In this document: one piece after another, positions 19,857 to 29,405 of the stretch
How the letters are laid out: each line of letters begins with the position of its first letter
How positions within the stretch are numbered: the stretch's first letter is position 1
NCBI GenBank assembly: GCA_947448795.1
Contig: CANFOZ010000010.1
Span: 1-54,536 of the forward strand
Reading direction: 5' to 3'
DNA length: 54,536 nucleotides
From: Bacteroidota bacterium
GTDB lineage: Bacteria > Bacteroidota > Bacteroidia > AKYH767-A > JAHEYN01
The notes under the pieces: model-generated
What the model was told of the DNA's origin: nothing
What the model saw: only the letters and a program-made list of their open reading frames with translations
Database searches by the model: none
Made by a program: the position numbers and the translations under genes

Positions 19857-21506
19857 ATGCAATTCGAATTACCAAAAGAAAAATCATCAATCATCAAAGT
19901 AATTGGTGTTGGTGGCGGTGGCAGCAATGCTGTAAACCACATGTTCAAGCAAGGCATTAAAGGTGTTGACTTCATCGTTTGCAACACCGATGCGCAAGCC
20001 TTGGATATTTCTCCTGTTCCAACTAAAATCCAACTCGGTGCACATCTAACCGAAGGACTTGGTGCAGGTTCGATGCCAGAAGTAGGTAAAAATGCGGCCA
20101 TCGAAACGATCGATGAGATTCGCAAAATCCTTTCTGATAACACAAAAATGCTTTTCATTACCGCCGGCATGGGTGGTGGCACCGGAACAGGTGCTGCGCC
20201 AATTATTGCTAGCGTGGCAAAAGAGATGGGTATCCTCACCGTGGGTATCGTCACCATTCCATTTGCACATGAAGGAAAGAAAAGAAAGACACAGGCAGAA
20301 GATGGTATCGAGCAGATGAAGAAGAATGTGGATACCTTGCTCGTCATTTGCAACGACAAGCTCCGCGAGATCTATGGTAACTTGAAACTCTCTGAATCGT
20401 TGGTGTATGCTGACAATATTCTCAGCACAGCTGCGAAGAGTATAGCTGAAATAATCACCGTGACCTTGCATATCAACGTTGACTTTGCAGATATTCAAAC
20501 AGTCATGAAAGACAGCGGCCGAGCAATCATGGGATCTGCTGTTTCATCCGGCGAGAACCGCGCTATCAAAGCCGTCGAGTTGGCTCTTAATTCCCCTTTG
20601 CTTAACGACAGCAACATTGTTGGTGCTCGCTATGTGCTCTTAAACATCGTTTCAGGTAACGACGAACTTACAATGGATGAGTACGGTGAAATCATGGATT
20701 TCGTGCAAGATGCCGCAGGACAGACTGCAGAGATTATCAAGGGCTATGGCATCGATGAAACTTTAGGCGATCAAGTGCGTGTAACGATTATTGCCACCGG
20801 CTTTCAAAAAGGAATAGACACCGTTTCAAGTTTGGGTAGTGCACGCAAAGTGCTTCAACTCACCGATGTGGAGACACCCTTAGCTGAAGCTGTTGTAGAT
20901 TTAGCTCCGTCTCTTGAACCGGAATTGAAAATCATTCAAATTCCGGAAGCCAAAGTGGAAGTAAAGGCCGCGGTGCAACCGGAATTCGTAAGCGAAATGA
21001 AAGCCGAAGTTGTCAAACAACCACTTGCTCAAGCAGACCTCTTCATCGAGCCAGTTCGTTCAGAAATACAAGAAACTTCGTATGATCTCGATAAGTCGGA
21101 GAATGCAACCGCTTATGAGTTCGTGCTTACACAAGCTGTCGCAACTGATTTTGTTAATAGGATCAACGAAAACGATGCGCATAGCGAAAGTATGTCTGAT
21201 GAGCCGCGTATTATTACAAGAGCTGAAAATGCACAGCCTGAGGCACAAGCCAACCCTCAATTAGAACAAAACAGAAGAGCACTCGATCGGGTGTCGCAAC
21301 TAAGAGCTGTTAGCAATCGATATAACACTCCTAACGGACTCAATGAACTAGAACGTGAGCCGGCTTACCTTCGACGCGCTGTTAAACTCGATAATGAGGT
21401 ACACTCATCCGAGTCAGAAATCTCTCGTTTTACACTTGGTGAAGCCGACAACAGCAACCCTTCCATTCGACCAAATAACACCTTTCTTCACGATAGCGTA
21501 GATTAA
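19857..21506 (+). CDS. ftsZ: cell division protein FtsZ with long linker and C-terminal peptide NTFLHDSVD
   Basis: GVGGGGSNAVNHM, GGGTGTGAAP tubulin signature. Confidence 0.98.
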   Translation: MQFELPKEKSSIIKVIGVGGGGSNAVNHMFKQGIKGVDFIVCNTDAQALDISPVPTKIQLGAHLTEGLGAGSMPEVGKNAAIETIDEIRKILSDNTKMLFITAGMGGGTGTGAAPIIASVAKEMGILTVGIVTIPFAHEGKKRKTQAEDGIEQMKKNVDTLLVICNDKLREIYGNLKLSESLVYADNILSTAAKSIAEIITVTLHINVDFADIQTVMKDSGRAIMGSAVSSGENRAIKAVELALNSPLLNDSNIVGARYVLLNIVSGNDELTMDEYGEIMDFVQDAAGQTAEIIKGYGIDETLGDQVRVTIIATGFQKGIDTVSSLGSARKVLQLTDVETPLAEAVVDLAPSLEPELKIIQIPEAKVEVKAAVQPEFVSEMKAEVVKQPLAQADLFIEPVRSEIQETSYDLDKSENATAYEFVLTQAVATDFVNRINENDAHSESMSDEPRIITRAENAQPEAQANPQLEQNRRALDRVSQLRAVSNRYNTPNGLNELEREPAYLRRAVKLDNEVHSSESEISRFTLGEADNSNPSIRPNNTFLHDSVD

Positions 21507-21510
21507 CATC

Positions 21511-21960
21511 ATGTTCGAAGATAAAATAAACCAAGAGCTCAAGGCAGCAATGCTAGCCAAGGACGAGGCCGCCACGCGCGGCCTTCGTGCCATTAAAGCC
21601 GCAATCATAGTTGCTAAAACTGAGAAAGGCGCATCCGGCGAAATTACCGACGATGCTGCTTTGAAATTGATGCAGAAACTTGTAAAACAGCGCAAAGAGT
21701 CGGTGGAGATTTTTGTTCAACAAAATCGTTCCGAACTTGCCAAAGGTGAACTCGAGGAAATTGCCGTTATTGAGAAGTTTCTCCCTAAGCAATTAGACGA
21801 AGCGCAAGTGCGCGCTGAGTTAAAAAGCATCATCGAAAATGCGGGCTTAAACAGTCCTGCTGATATGGGAAAAGTGATGGGAATGGCTTCCAAACATTTT
21901 GCCGGAAAAGCAGATAATCGATTGATTTCTTCACTCGTAAAAGAGATGCTAGGGGCCTAA
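21511..21960 (+). CDS. GatB/YqeY domain-containing protein
   Basis: MFEDKINQELKAAMLAKDEAATRGLRAIKAAI..., EKFLPKQL, MGKVMG. Confidence 0.9.
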   Translation: MFEDKINQELKAAMLAKDEAATRGLRAIKAAIIVAKTEKGASGEITDDAALKLMQKLVKQRKESVEIFVQQNRSELAKGELEEIAVIEKFLPKQLDEAQVRAELKSIIENAGLNSPADMGKVMGMASKHFAGKADNRLISSLVKEMLGA

Positions 21961-21992
21961 AAAATAAATCTTGTCTAGCGTTTATCATCATC

Positions 21993-22024
21993 AACAGTCC
22001 TGCTAAACAGGACTGTTTCTTTTA
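21993..22024 (+). terminator. intrinsic terminator hairpin AACAGTCCTG-CTAAA-CAGGACTGTT + T-rich tail
   Basis: 10-bp perfect stem, downstream of yqeY-like gene. Confidence 0.75.
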
Positions 22025-22028
22025 AAGC

Positions 22029-22517
22029 ATGGCCACTCAGAAGATAGATACCAACCCGAACCGAACGCGCATTCGCAAGTACTGCGACTATCAGGAGCGC
22101 TGTCATTCTGAGGTGCGAGCAAAACTCTACGAATTAAAAATCGATCGTCGGGAGTCGGAGGAGTTGATGGTTGAGCTCATACAAGATGGGCGGCTTAACG
22201 AAGAGCGATACGCGCGCTCACTCGCCCGCGGGCGTTTTCGAATCAAACTATGGGGCCGAAAAAAGATCGTCGCCTACCTCAGAGCAAAAGGCGTTTCTGA
22301 CTACTGCATCCGTGCTGGCCTCTCCGAGATAAACGAATCCGAATACAGGAGCACCATGCAAACGCTGCTTGATAAAAAAATGGGTGCATCGCGATTAAAA
22401 GCAGGTTCGTTAAAACACAATTTATTAAAGCAGCAAGCCGCACGTTATGTTATCGCGCGTGGCTTCGAGAGCAATCTGGTGTGGGCGCTTTTAGGTGGCA
22501 ACGATTCCGTTTCTTAA
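22029..22517 (+). CDS. recX: regulatory protein RecX
   Basis: DYQERCHSEVRAKLYE...LIQDGRLNEERYARSLARGRFRIKLWGRKKI. Confidence 0.9.
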   Translation: MATQKIDTNPNRTRIRKYCDYQERCHSEVRAKLYELKIDRRESEELMVELIQDGRLNEERYARSLARGRFRIKLWGRKKIVAYLRAKGVSDYCIRAGLSEINESEYRSTMQTLLDKKMGASRLKAGSLKHNLLKQQAARYVIARGFESNLVWALLGGNDSVS

Positions 22518-22520
22518 TGC

Positions 22521-22528
22521 TATCTTTG
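22521..22528 (+). promoter_or_regulatory. -7 element TATCTTTG of prfB promoter
   Basis: Consensus TAnnTTTG only 7 nt before prfB ATG. Confidence 0.55.
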
Positions 22529-22535
22529 CAGCATT

Positions 22536-23625
22536 ATGACAATAGAGCAACTAAAGGACGCAAAAGATCGTACCGATGCCCTGAGGAGGCATCTTTGACT
22601 ACGATCGTAAAATTGAAGAAATAAAAGACCAAGAGGCGCAAACTCAAGCCGCTGGTTTTTGGGATGATCCCAAAGCCGCTGAGGTGCTTCTTCGAGCCAT
22701 CAAACAAAAGAAACGCTGGACCGATTCCTTTGAAGTGGTTCGCGCTTCTGTTGACGATCTCGCCGTTGTTTTCGACTTCTTTAAAGGAGGCGATGCTACC
22801 GAAGAAGAGTCCGATATAAGCTATGCTGAAACCCTTCGTCTAATCGAAGCACTTGAGTTTCGCAACATGTTAAGCGGTGAAGAGGATGTGATGAACTCCA
22901 TCATCACCATTAACTCGGGTGCAGGTGGCACCGAGAGTCAGGATTGGGCCGAGATGCTTATGCGCATGTATGTGCTTTGGGCAGAAAAAAATAAATTCAA
23001 AGTCAAGCAAGTCGATCTTCAAAATGGCGATGTTGCTGGTATTAAATCAGTGACACTAGAGGTGGAAGGCGACTATGCTTACGGCTACCTGAAAGGAGAA
23101 AACGGGGTGCATCGTCTTGTGCGTATCTCCCCATTCGATTCAAATGCCAAACGCCACACATCTTTTGCCTCGGTGTATGCCTATCCACTTGTGGATGACA
23201 CCATTAATATCGAAGTCAATCTTGCCGATGTTTCTTTTGAAACCTTCCGTTCAGGTGGTAAAGGCGGTCAGAATGTTAACAAGGTAGAAACCGCTGTGCG
23301 GCTGCATCACGGCCCATCTGGCATCATCATCGAATGCCAAGCCGAGCGGTCGCAAAATCAGAACAAAGAGAAAGCAATAAAGATGTTGAAGTCGCAGCTC
23401 TATGAGCTCGAGATTCGCAAACAAAACGAAGCAAAGCAGGCCTTGGAGAAAGGAAAAAAGAAAATCGAGTGGGGCTCCCAAATTCGCAACTACGTGATGC
23501 ATCCCTACAAGCTCGTTAAAGATTTACGCACCGACTACGAAACATCCAGCGTGCAGGCCGTCATGGATGGCGACTTAAATGATTTCATCAAAGCCTATCT
23601 GATGGAATTCGGAACACGTAACTAG
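22536..23625 (+). CDS. prfB: peptide chain release factor 2, expressed by programmed +1 frameshift at CTT TGA C (22593-22599)
   Basis: ORF0 [23 protein letters not shown], then +1 frame [33 protein letters not shown] joins ORF 22684-23625; [18 protein letters not shown] signature. Confidence 0.96.
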
Positions 23626-23633
23626 CTATCCGC

Positions 23634-23975
23634 ATGATCACGATCTACCACAAAAACACCTGCTCCACTAGCCGTGCTGTTTTGAATATGATAAAGGAAG
23701 CAGGGCAGGAGGTACGTGTCGTTTTGTATATGGATGAGCCACCCACCGTTGCTGAACTCACGATTTTGCTCAAGAAGCTCGTAATACCTGCCAAAGACCT
23801 TGTTCGAAAAAAAGAAAGCCTATACAAGGAGAAGTTTGCCGGCAAGGATTACAGCGAGCAAGAATGGATTAAAATACTTGCTGAAAACCCCAGCTTGATC
23901 GAGCGTCCTATTCTTGTTAAAGGCAATCACGCCATCGTTGCCCGGCCACCGGCCTCGGCCGCTGATTTTATTTGA
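23634..23975 (+). CDS. ArsC/Spx-family (arsenate reductase-like) thioredoxin-fold protein
   Basis: YHKNTCSTSRAVLNMI, ENPSLIERPILV. Confidence 0.9.
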   Translation: MITIYHKNTCSTSRAVLNMIKEAGQEVRVVLYMDEPPTVAELTILLKKLVIPAKDLVRKKESLYKEKFAGKDYSEQEWIKILAENPSLIERPILVKGNHAIVARPPASAADFI

Positions 23976-24046
23976 ATTTGATTTGACATGCATCCTTAGT
24001 AATTTCGCAGACGTTTTAAATTAATACTCACTAAAAATAAATCAAT

Positions 24047-25432
24047 ATGGAATTTAGAATCGAACACGACACAATGGGCGAAGTTAAAGTACCCGCCGAT
24101 AAATATTGGGGTGCACAAACCGAGCGTTCCCGTAACAATTTTAAAATCGGACCCGAAGCGAGTATGCCAAAAGAAATCATCTACGCTTTCGCTTACTTAA
24201 AAAAAGCCGCTGCCCAGGCCAACTGCGACCTCGGTGTATTGAGCGCCGAAAAACGCGACATGATTGCCATGGCGTGTGAAGATATTTTGAAAGGAAAGCT
24301 CGACGATCAGTTCCCGCTTGTCATCTGGCAAACTGGCTCTGGCACACAAAGCAACATGAATGCCAACGAGGTTATTGCATACTATGCACATGTTAAAAAT
24401 GGCGGCAAGCTTGCCGACGATAAAAAGGTGCTCCACCCAAACGACGATGTGAACAAGTCACAATCGTCGAACGATACCTACCCAACAGCCATGCACATCG
24501 CGGCTTACAAGTCGGTAGTCGAAATCACCCTGCCAGGCCTTCAGTCCCTTCGCGATACCCTGGCTGCTAAGGTTATTGAGTTCAAAGACATCGTAAAAAC
24601 CGGTCGCACCCATTTTATGGATGCCACGCCGCTCACCCTCGGACAAGAATTCTCTGGCTATGTGCAACAGATTGACAACAGCATCCGCTGTATCAAATCG
24701 GCCCTTGAAATGTTGTGCGAGCTCGCACTTGGTGGAACCGCTGTAGGCACCGGACTCAATACCCCGAAAGGATACGATGTACTGGTCGCTAAAAAAATCG
24801 CTGATCTCACCGGTTACCCTTTTGTTACCGCCCCGAACAAGTTTGAAGCCCTCGCAGCACACGATGCCATGGTGGAAATGTCTGGCGCTCTTAAGCGCGC
24901 TGCCGTGTCGCTCATGAAAATAGCAAACGATGTCCGCATGCTCTCTTCTGGACCTCGTTGCGGTATCGGCGAAATCGTAATCCCCGACAACGAACCTGGC
25001 TCGTCTATCATGCCTGGTAAAGTTAATCCTACTCAGCCCGAAGCACTCACCATGGTCTGCGCGCAAGTGATGGGCAACGATGTAGCGGTGTCTATCGGAG
25101 GTTCAAACGGCCACTTCGAACTCAACGTATTCAAACCCTTGATCGCTGCGAACGTGCTGCAGTCTGCACGCCTCATCGGCGACGCATGCATGTCCTTCAA
25201 CGAAAAATGTGCCGCCGGAATCACCGCTAACCGCGAGATCATTCAGAAGCACCTCGAAAACTCCTTGATGCTAGTTACCGCGCTCAATCCTCACATCGGA
25301 TATGAGAATGCCGCGAAGATTGCCAAGAAGGCGCACAAAGAAAATCTTACCTTGCGCGAAGCTGCTGTCGGACTCGGTTTGGTTAAAGAGGAGCAGTTCA
25401 GCCAATGGGTTGATGCGAAACAAATGGTCTAG
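24047..25432 (+). CDS. fumC: class II fumarate hydratase
   Basis: [15 protein letters not shown] signature, [22 protein letters not shown]. Confidence 0.97.
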   Translation: MEFRIEHDTMGEVKVPADKYWGAQTERSRNNFKIGPEASMPKEIIYAFAYLKKAAAQANCDLGVLSAEKRDMIAMACEDILKGKLDDQFPLVIWQTGSGTQSNMNANEVIAYYAHVKNGGKLADDKKVLHPNDDVNKSQSSNDTYPTAMHIAAYKSVVEITLPGLQSLRDTLAAKVIEFKDIVKTGRTHFMDATPLTLGQEFSGYVQQIDNSIRCIKSALEMLCELALGGTAVGTGLNTPKGYDVLVAKKIADLTGYPFVTAPNKFEALAAHDAMVEMSGALKRAAVSLMKIANDVRMLSSGPRCGIGEIVIPDNEPGSSIMPGKVNPTQPEALTMVCAQVMGNDVAVSIGGSNGHFELNVFKPLIAANVLQSARLIGDACMSFNEKCAAGITANREIIQKHLENSLMLVTALNPHIGYENAAKIAKKAHKENLTLREAAVGLGLVKEEQFSQWVDAKQMV

Positions 25433-25437
25433 TTTTT

Positions 25438-25627
25438 GGGCGCGTCCCTATCGCGAAGCCCCGCCCATTCGGCGGGGCTTCTGCTTTCGGGTCGGGCCAC
25501 TCCGGGGGTGCCGTGCTCCGCACCGGCTGGAATGTACCCTGCAAACCATCTTCACACTCTTTCACACCCACACCCACACCCACACTGACCTTCCAGCCGC
25601 CCCTCCGGTCCCTCGCGCGCTGACGCC
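25438..25627. other. GC-rich structured intergenic element, possible ncRNA or dispersed Bacteroidota element
   Basis: GGGCGCGTCCC...GAAGCCCCGCC/GGCGGGGCTTC stem, GGGTCGGGC, GGTGC/GCACC stem, GGCTGGAA/TTCCAGCC stem, GGTCCCTCGCGCGC end. Confidence 0.6.
25455..25481 (+). terminator. strong hairpin GAAGCCCCGCC-CATTC-GGCGGGGCTTC (first stem of the element; may also terminate fumC)
   Basis: 11-bp perfect inverted repeat 23 nt after fumC stop; weak T tract. Confidence 0.5.
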
Positions 25628-25709
25628 TATTTTCGACTGCTTATGGGCTTTTACTCGTTTTATCATTTGATATGCAAACATTTTTTACTTTTACACAGTA
25701 AACACCAAC

Positions 25710-26609
25710 ATGCGAATAGCAATCTACGGCCGACCTTTTAATAAAAACAGCATCGATTTCGCCTGCTTACTCGTCGACCATCTTGATTCTGTCGGGGTCG
25801 AATGGATCATGCATGAACCCTATTACGGGTATCTGCAAAGCAATCTAAAAAGAGAAGGGGTGCAAACCTTTAGCTCCCATGCCGAGCTGCGTTCAGGAGT
25901 CGATTTTCTCTTTAGTATCGGCGGCGATGGTACCCTGCTCGATACCCTTTCGCTCGTCCGCGATTCTGGCTTGCCTGTCTTTGGAATCAATACCGGCCGC
26001 CTCGGTTTTCTTTCAAGCATTTCAAAAACCGATTTCGAAAAAGCCATTGAAAGTTTACAGCAAGGGCACTTTTCCCTCGATAAACGATCACTCTTGCACA
26101 TGGAGTCGGAGCCCGAGCTTCCTGGTTTTATAGGTGTTAACTATGCACTGAACGAACTCACCGTACACAAAAAGGATTCATCCACCATGATGATAATAAA
26201 TACCTTCTTGAATGGCGAGTTTCTTAACTCCTATTGGGCCGATGGACTCATTATCTCCACACCAACCGGTTCCACCGGCTATTCACTGAGCTGCGGTGGC
26301 CCAATTATCGCGCCTCAATCCGAGAATTTTGTTATTACACCTATTGCTCCGCACAATCTCAATGTAAGGCCTGTCGTAGTCTCCGACAAGAATGTGATTT
26401 CCTTATCCGTAGAAGGGAGAAGTCGAAACTATTTGGTTAGTCTCGATTCGCGATCACTAACAATAGATGCTTCCGCGCGAATCGCTGTTCGAAAGGAAGA
26501 TTTTTCAATCAACCTTGTCCGTCTCAATAACGAGAATTTCCTAACAACCCTTCGCAACAAACTGATGTGGGGTATAGATAGCAGAACCGACATTAAAAGT
26601 GGGATATGA
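25710..26609 (+). CDS. nadK: NAD kinase
   Basis: SIGGDGTLLDTL, INTGRLGFL, TPTGSTGYSLSCGGPII. Confidence 0.96.
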   Translation: MRIAIYGRPFNKNSIDFACLLVDHLDSVGVEWIMHEPYYGYLQSNLKREGVQTFSSHAELRSGVDFLFSIGGDGTLLDTLSLVRDSGLPVFGINTGRLGFLSSISKTDFEKAIESLQQGHFSLDKRSLLHMESEPELPGFIGVNYALNELTVHKKDSSTMMIINTFLNGEFLNSYWADGLIISTPTGSTGYSLSCGGPIIAPQSENFVITPIAPHNLNVRPVVVSDKNVISLSVEGRSRNYLVSLDSRSLTIDASARIAVRKEDFSINLVRLNNENFLTTLRNKLMWGIDSRTDIKSGI

Positions 26610-26622
26610 TTAGGAGAAAACC

Positions 26623-26630
26623 TATATTTG
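26623..26630 (+). promoter_or_regulatory. -7 element TATATTTG
   Basis: TAnnTTTG 15 nt before ATG 26646. Confidence 0.5.
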
Positions 26631-26645
26631 TGATAGCATTCTAGT

Positions 26646-27569
26646 ATGAGAAAAAGCATTTGCCTTTTTTTACTTCTCTCACTTCCTTTTTTGGCGTCTG
26701 CCCAAAGTTGGAAGGTATATCGCTATAACTTCGTTTTTGGTTTAGGCCCCACTAGTTTTTTAGGTGATCTTGGTGGTTCTAGCCTTGCTGGTTCGCATCT
26801 CTTGAATGATTTAAACATGGGATCGACGAGATATGCAGCAAGTGCAGGCCTTCGTTACAAAATATCTGCCTACACCGCTGTTCGAAGCAATTTTACCTTA
26901 GGCCGATTGGCCGGCAGTGATCAAATCAAAAATGTTGAGTTCTATCGTGCCTATCGTCGACTAAATTTCAGGACCACCATTGCCGAGGCTAATTTTTTAT
27001 ACGAGGCTTCGTTCATGAAGGAACAATCAACACGAAGCCCGCGTATGCGCGGCGTTAAGAAAAGTCGTGGCTATATCATACATGTCAACGGATTTGTGGG
27101 TGTAGGGATGTTTTATTTTAACCCAGCTGGAGAAGAACTTGATAACCAAGGCAACCGCACAGGAAAATGGCACCCGCTGCGCCCCCTGCATACCGAAGGG
27201 CAGACGCTAATTGCATCAAGACCTAAAACGTATTCCAATTATCAACTATGTATCCCTATCGGACTTGCCTTCAATTTGCGAATAAATAAACGCTGGAATG
27301 CTACCTTGGAATATGGTTTGCGTTACACCTTTACCGATTACATCGATGATGTAAGTACCGTCTATGTAGATCCATTAATCCTTAAGGGACAAAATACCAT
27401 AGGTGAGCTGGCCGCTAAAATGGCAAATAAGACAAGCAACGCTCACCCTTCTATCACGGCAGCGGGTGCTCAGCGCGGTGATCCGCGTTTCACCGACGCC
27501 TATATGTTCGCCCTTTTTTCCCTAAATTACAAGCTTAAAGTCAATGGTTCAAACCTACCTAAGTTTTAA
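26646..27569 (+). CDS. DUF6089-like outer membrane beta-barrel protein, paralogue 1
   Basis: Signal peptide; GPTSFLGDLGG, TDYIDDVSTVYVDP, QRGDPRFTDAYMF; shared with next two genes. Confidence 0.8.
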   Translation: MRKSICLFLLLSLPFLASAQSWKVYRYNFVFGLGPTSFLGDLGGSSLAGSHLLNDLNMGSTRYAASAGLRYKISAYTAVRSNFTLGRLAGSDQIKNVEFYRAYRRLNFRTTIAEANFLYEASFMKEQSTRSPRMRGVKKSRGYIIHVNGFVGVGMFYFNPAGEELDNQGNRTGKWHPLRPLHTEGQTLIASRPKTYSNYQLCIPIGLAFNLRINKRWNATLEYGLRYTFTDYIDDVSTVYVDPLILKGQNTIGELAAKMANKTSNAHPSITAAGAQRGDPRFTDAYMFALFSLNYKLKVNGSNLPKF

Positions 27570-27615
27570 GTGTTGTATCAATGCTTCGATTTTAGGTCTT
27601 GTTTTTGAAAATTGA

Positions 27616-27623
27616 TACCTTTG
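27616..27623 (+). promoter_or_regulatory. -7 element TACCTTTG
   Basis: TAnnTTTG 20 nt before ATG 27644. Confidence 0.5.
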
Positions 27624-27643
27624 CAAATACGATATTGATTCTG

Positions 27644-28543
27644 ATGAAAAAAGCGCTGATTCTTATTCTTGTAGCCTGTATGCCAATGATTGGCCTGGCG
27701 CAGCGATGGAAATCCTTTCGCTACGATATTATTTACGGTGTTGGCGCTACCAACTTCCTCGGCGATCTCGGTGGCGCTAACGCCATCGCAACCCATGTTT
27801 TAAAAGACCTGAATTGGAGCTCAACCCGCCCAGCTCTTACCGTGGGTATGCGTTATCGCTTGAACGAATACATGGCAGTTCGCTCCAACATCTGTTTGGG
27901 GCGTGTTTATGGGGATGATAAAAGGACGACCGAAATATTTCGCGAAAGCCGAAACCTAAGCTTTGCATCCAATATTTATGAATTTAACACCAACCTCGAA
28001 GTTGCTTTCATGAAGGAGCAGGTGGGGCATAAATATAGACTGCGTGGTGTAAGAGGTCGTCGGGGTTTTGAACTGCATACCTATGGCTTTGTTGGTCTTG
28101 GTGTATTCTATTTCAATCCAGTAACACGCGATGATGCTGGCTCTTGGGTTAAGTTACAGCCTTTGCATACCGAAGGACAAGGATTACTGCCATCTCGCAA
28201 TGAATACCATCGGGTTGCAATGAGTATTCCGATAGGTATTGGCTTTAAATATGGCCTCTCTCGTCGATATAGCATTGGTATTCAATATGGGCTGCATTAC
28301 ACACTCACAGATTACATTGATGATGTTAGCACCACTTATGTAAATCCCGCATTACTAAAAAATCAAGCCAATGGAGATTTGGCAAAATTGCTCGCCAATA
28401 GATCGCTTAATTTAAGCGGCGGAGGTTCATCCGACCCAGGGCAACAGCGCGGAGATCCTAAATACAACGATGCTTATATGTTTGCCATGGTGACGATTAA
28501 TTATAAAATCAGAACCACTCGAAACAACCTGCCCAAGTTCTAG
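27644..28543 (+). CDS. DUF6089-like outer membrane beta-barrel protein, paralogue 2
   Basis: MKKALILILVACMPMIGLAQRWKSFRYDIIYGVGATNFLGDLGG; start re-called from 27599. Confidence 0.8.
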   Translation: MKKALILILVACMPMIGLAQRWKSFRYDIIYGVGATNFLGDLGGANAIATHVLKDLNWSSTRPALTVGMRYRLNEYMAVRSNICLGRVYGDDKRTTEIFRESRNLSFASNIYEFNTNLEVAFMKEQVGHKYRLRGVRGRRGFELHTYGFVGLGVFYFNPVTRDDAGSWVKLQPLHTEGQGLLPSRNEYHRVAMSIPIGIGFKYGLSRRYSIGIQYGLHYTLTDYIDDVSTTYVNPALLKNQANGDLAKLLANRSLNLSGGGSSDPGQQRGDPKYNDAYMFAMVTINYKIRTTRNNLPKF

Positions 28544-28604
28544 TGTCGCAATTTAGTTGAATTTTTATCGTTTGTTTAATTAAGACATTGGGCTTTGCTT
28601 TAGC

Positions 28605-29405
28605 ATGAGAATTCGTCTACTCTTTTTGTTTTTTATTACATCGCTGACAGTTGCCCAAGCGCAAACTGCTGAATTTGGTATGCTGCTCGGTGGAATGAGC
28701 TATCGTGGCGAGCTAAATCAAACCATGTTCAATCATGATGCCCGTGTTTGGCATTCGTCGTATGGCTTTCTACTGCGTCAGAATCTGAATGCCCATTATG
28801 CCTTGCGTGTCAACCTTCTATCGGGCCGAGTAAGCGGAGATGATGCTTTTCAAAAATATGGTTATGCATTGCAAAGGAATCTCGCTTTTACATCCCCTGT
28901 GAGGGAACTGTCGGGATTAATTGAATTCAATTTTCTTCCCATCGAGAAGTTTGGCTCGCCTGTTAAAATCTCTCCCTATGTATACACCGGCTTGGCTTTC
29001 TGTTACATTAACCCAACGCTAGAGTTAAATGGAGCTACTCTTGAATTAAGCAAGCTTCAACTTGAAGGGAAAGCCTACTCTAAAATCCAAGCTGCATTGC
29101 CAATGGGTGTTGGAGTTAAAGCGCGAGCCGGAAGCTGGGTTTTTTCGATCGAAGCTGCGCCGCGTAAAACAACCACCGACTATCTTGACGATGTGAGTAC
29201 TGTATATTTAAATTCCGGTGCTTTCCCAAAATATATGCAAACTACCATTGGTGCACTAACCGATACAACCCTAATCAATATCGCAGGTCGTCAAAGAGGA
29301 AACTCAAAAGACAAGGATTGGTATGTCTTTTTGGGATTCACCATCACCCATAAACTGGGTAATGTTCTTGCTCAAGAGTGTAAACGATTGATGCGGAATC
29401 AATAA
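28605..29405 (+). CDS. DUF6089-like outer membrane beta-barrel protein, paralogue 3 (diverged)
   Basis: SYRGELNQT, TDYLDDVSTVYLN, RQRGNSKDKDWYVF. Confidence 0.75.
   Translation: MRIRLLFLFFITSLTVAQAQTAEFGMLLGGMSYRGELNQTMFNHDARVWHSSYGFLLRQNLNAHYALRVNLLSGRVSGDDAFQKYGYALQRNLAFTSPVRELSGLIEFNFLPIEKFGSPVKISPYVYTGLAFCYINPTLELNGATLELSKLQLEGKAYSKIQAALPMGVGVKARAGSWVFSIEAAPRKTTTDYLDDVSTVYLNSGAFPKYMQTTIGALTDTTLINIAGRQRGNSKDKDWYVFLGFTITHKLGNVLAQECKRLMRNQ

Noticed and set aside
19820-20359. 179-aa antisense ORF over ftsZ start
   Set aside because: Low-complexity P/A-rich translation of the ftsZ glycine-rich complement; shadow ORF
22684-23625. Reading prfB as an N-terminally truncated gene or pseudogene starting at 22684
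   Set aside because: Upstream +1 frame continues the RF2 sequence to the canonical CTT-TGA-C recoding site, so the gene is intact
24458-25066. 202-aa antisense ORF in fumC
   Set aside because: Shadow ORF opposite a highly conserved coding gene; no recognisable protein features
23900-25440. Locally higher GC in arsC-fumC as a possible horizontal acquisition
   Set aside because: fumC is a core, probably highly expressed gene; codon bias is a simpler explanation and I could not compute composition statistics
25302-25670. 122-aa ORF over the fumC end and the intergenic element
   Set aside because: Out of frame with fumC, HTHTHTHT low-complexity translation of the CACACC repeat; better explained by the structured noncoding element
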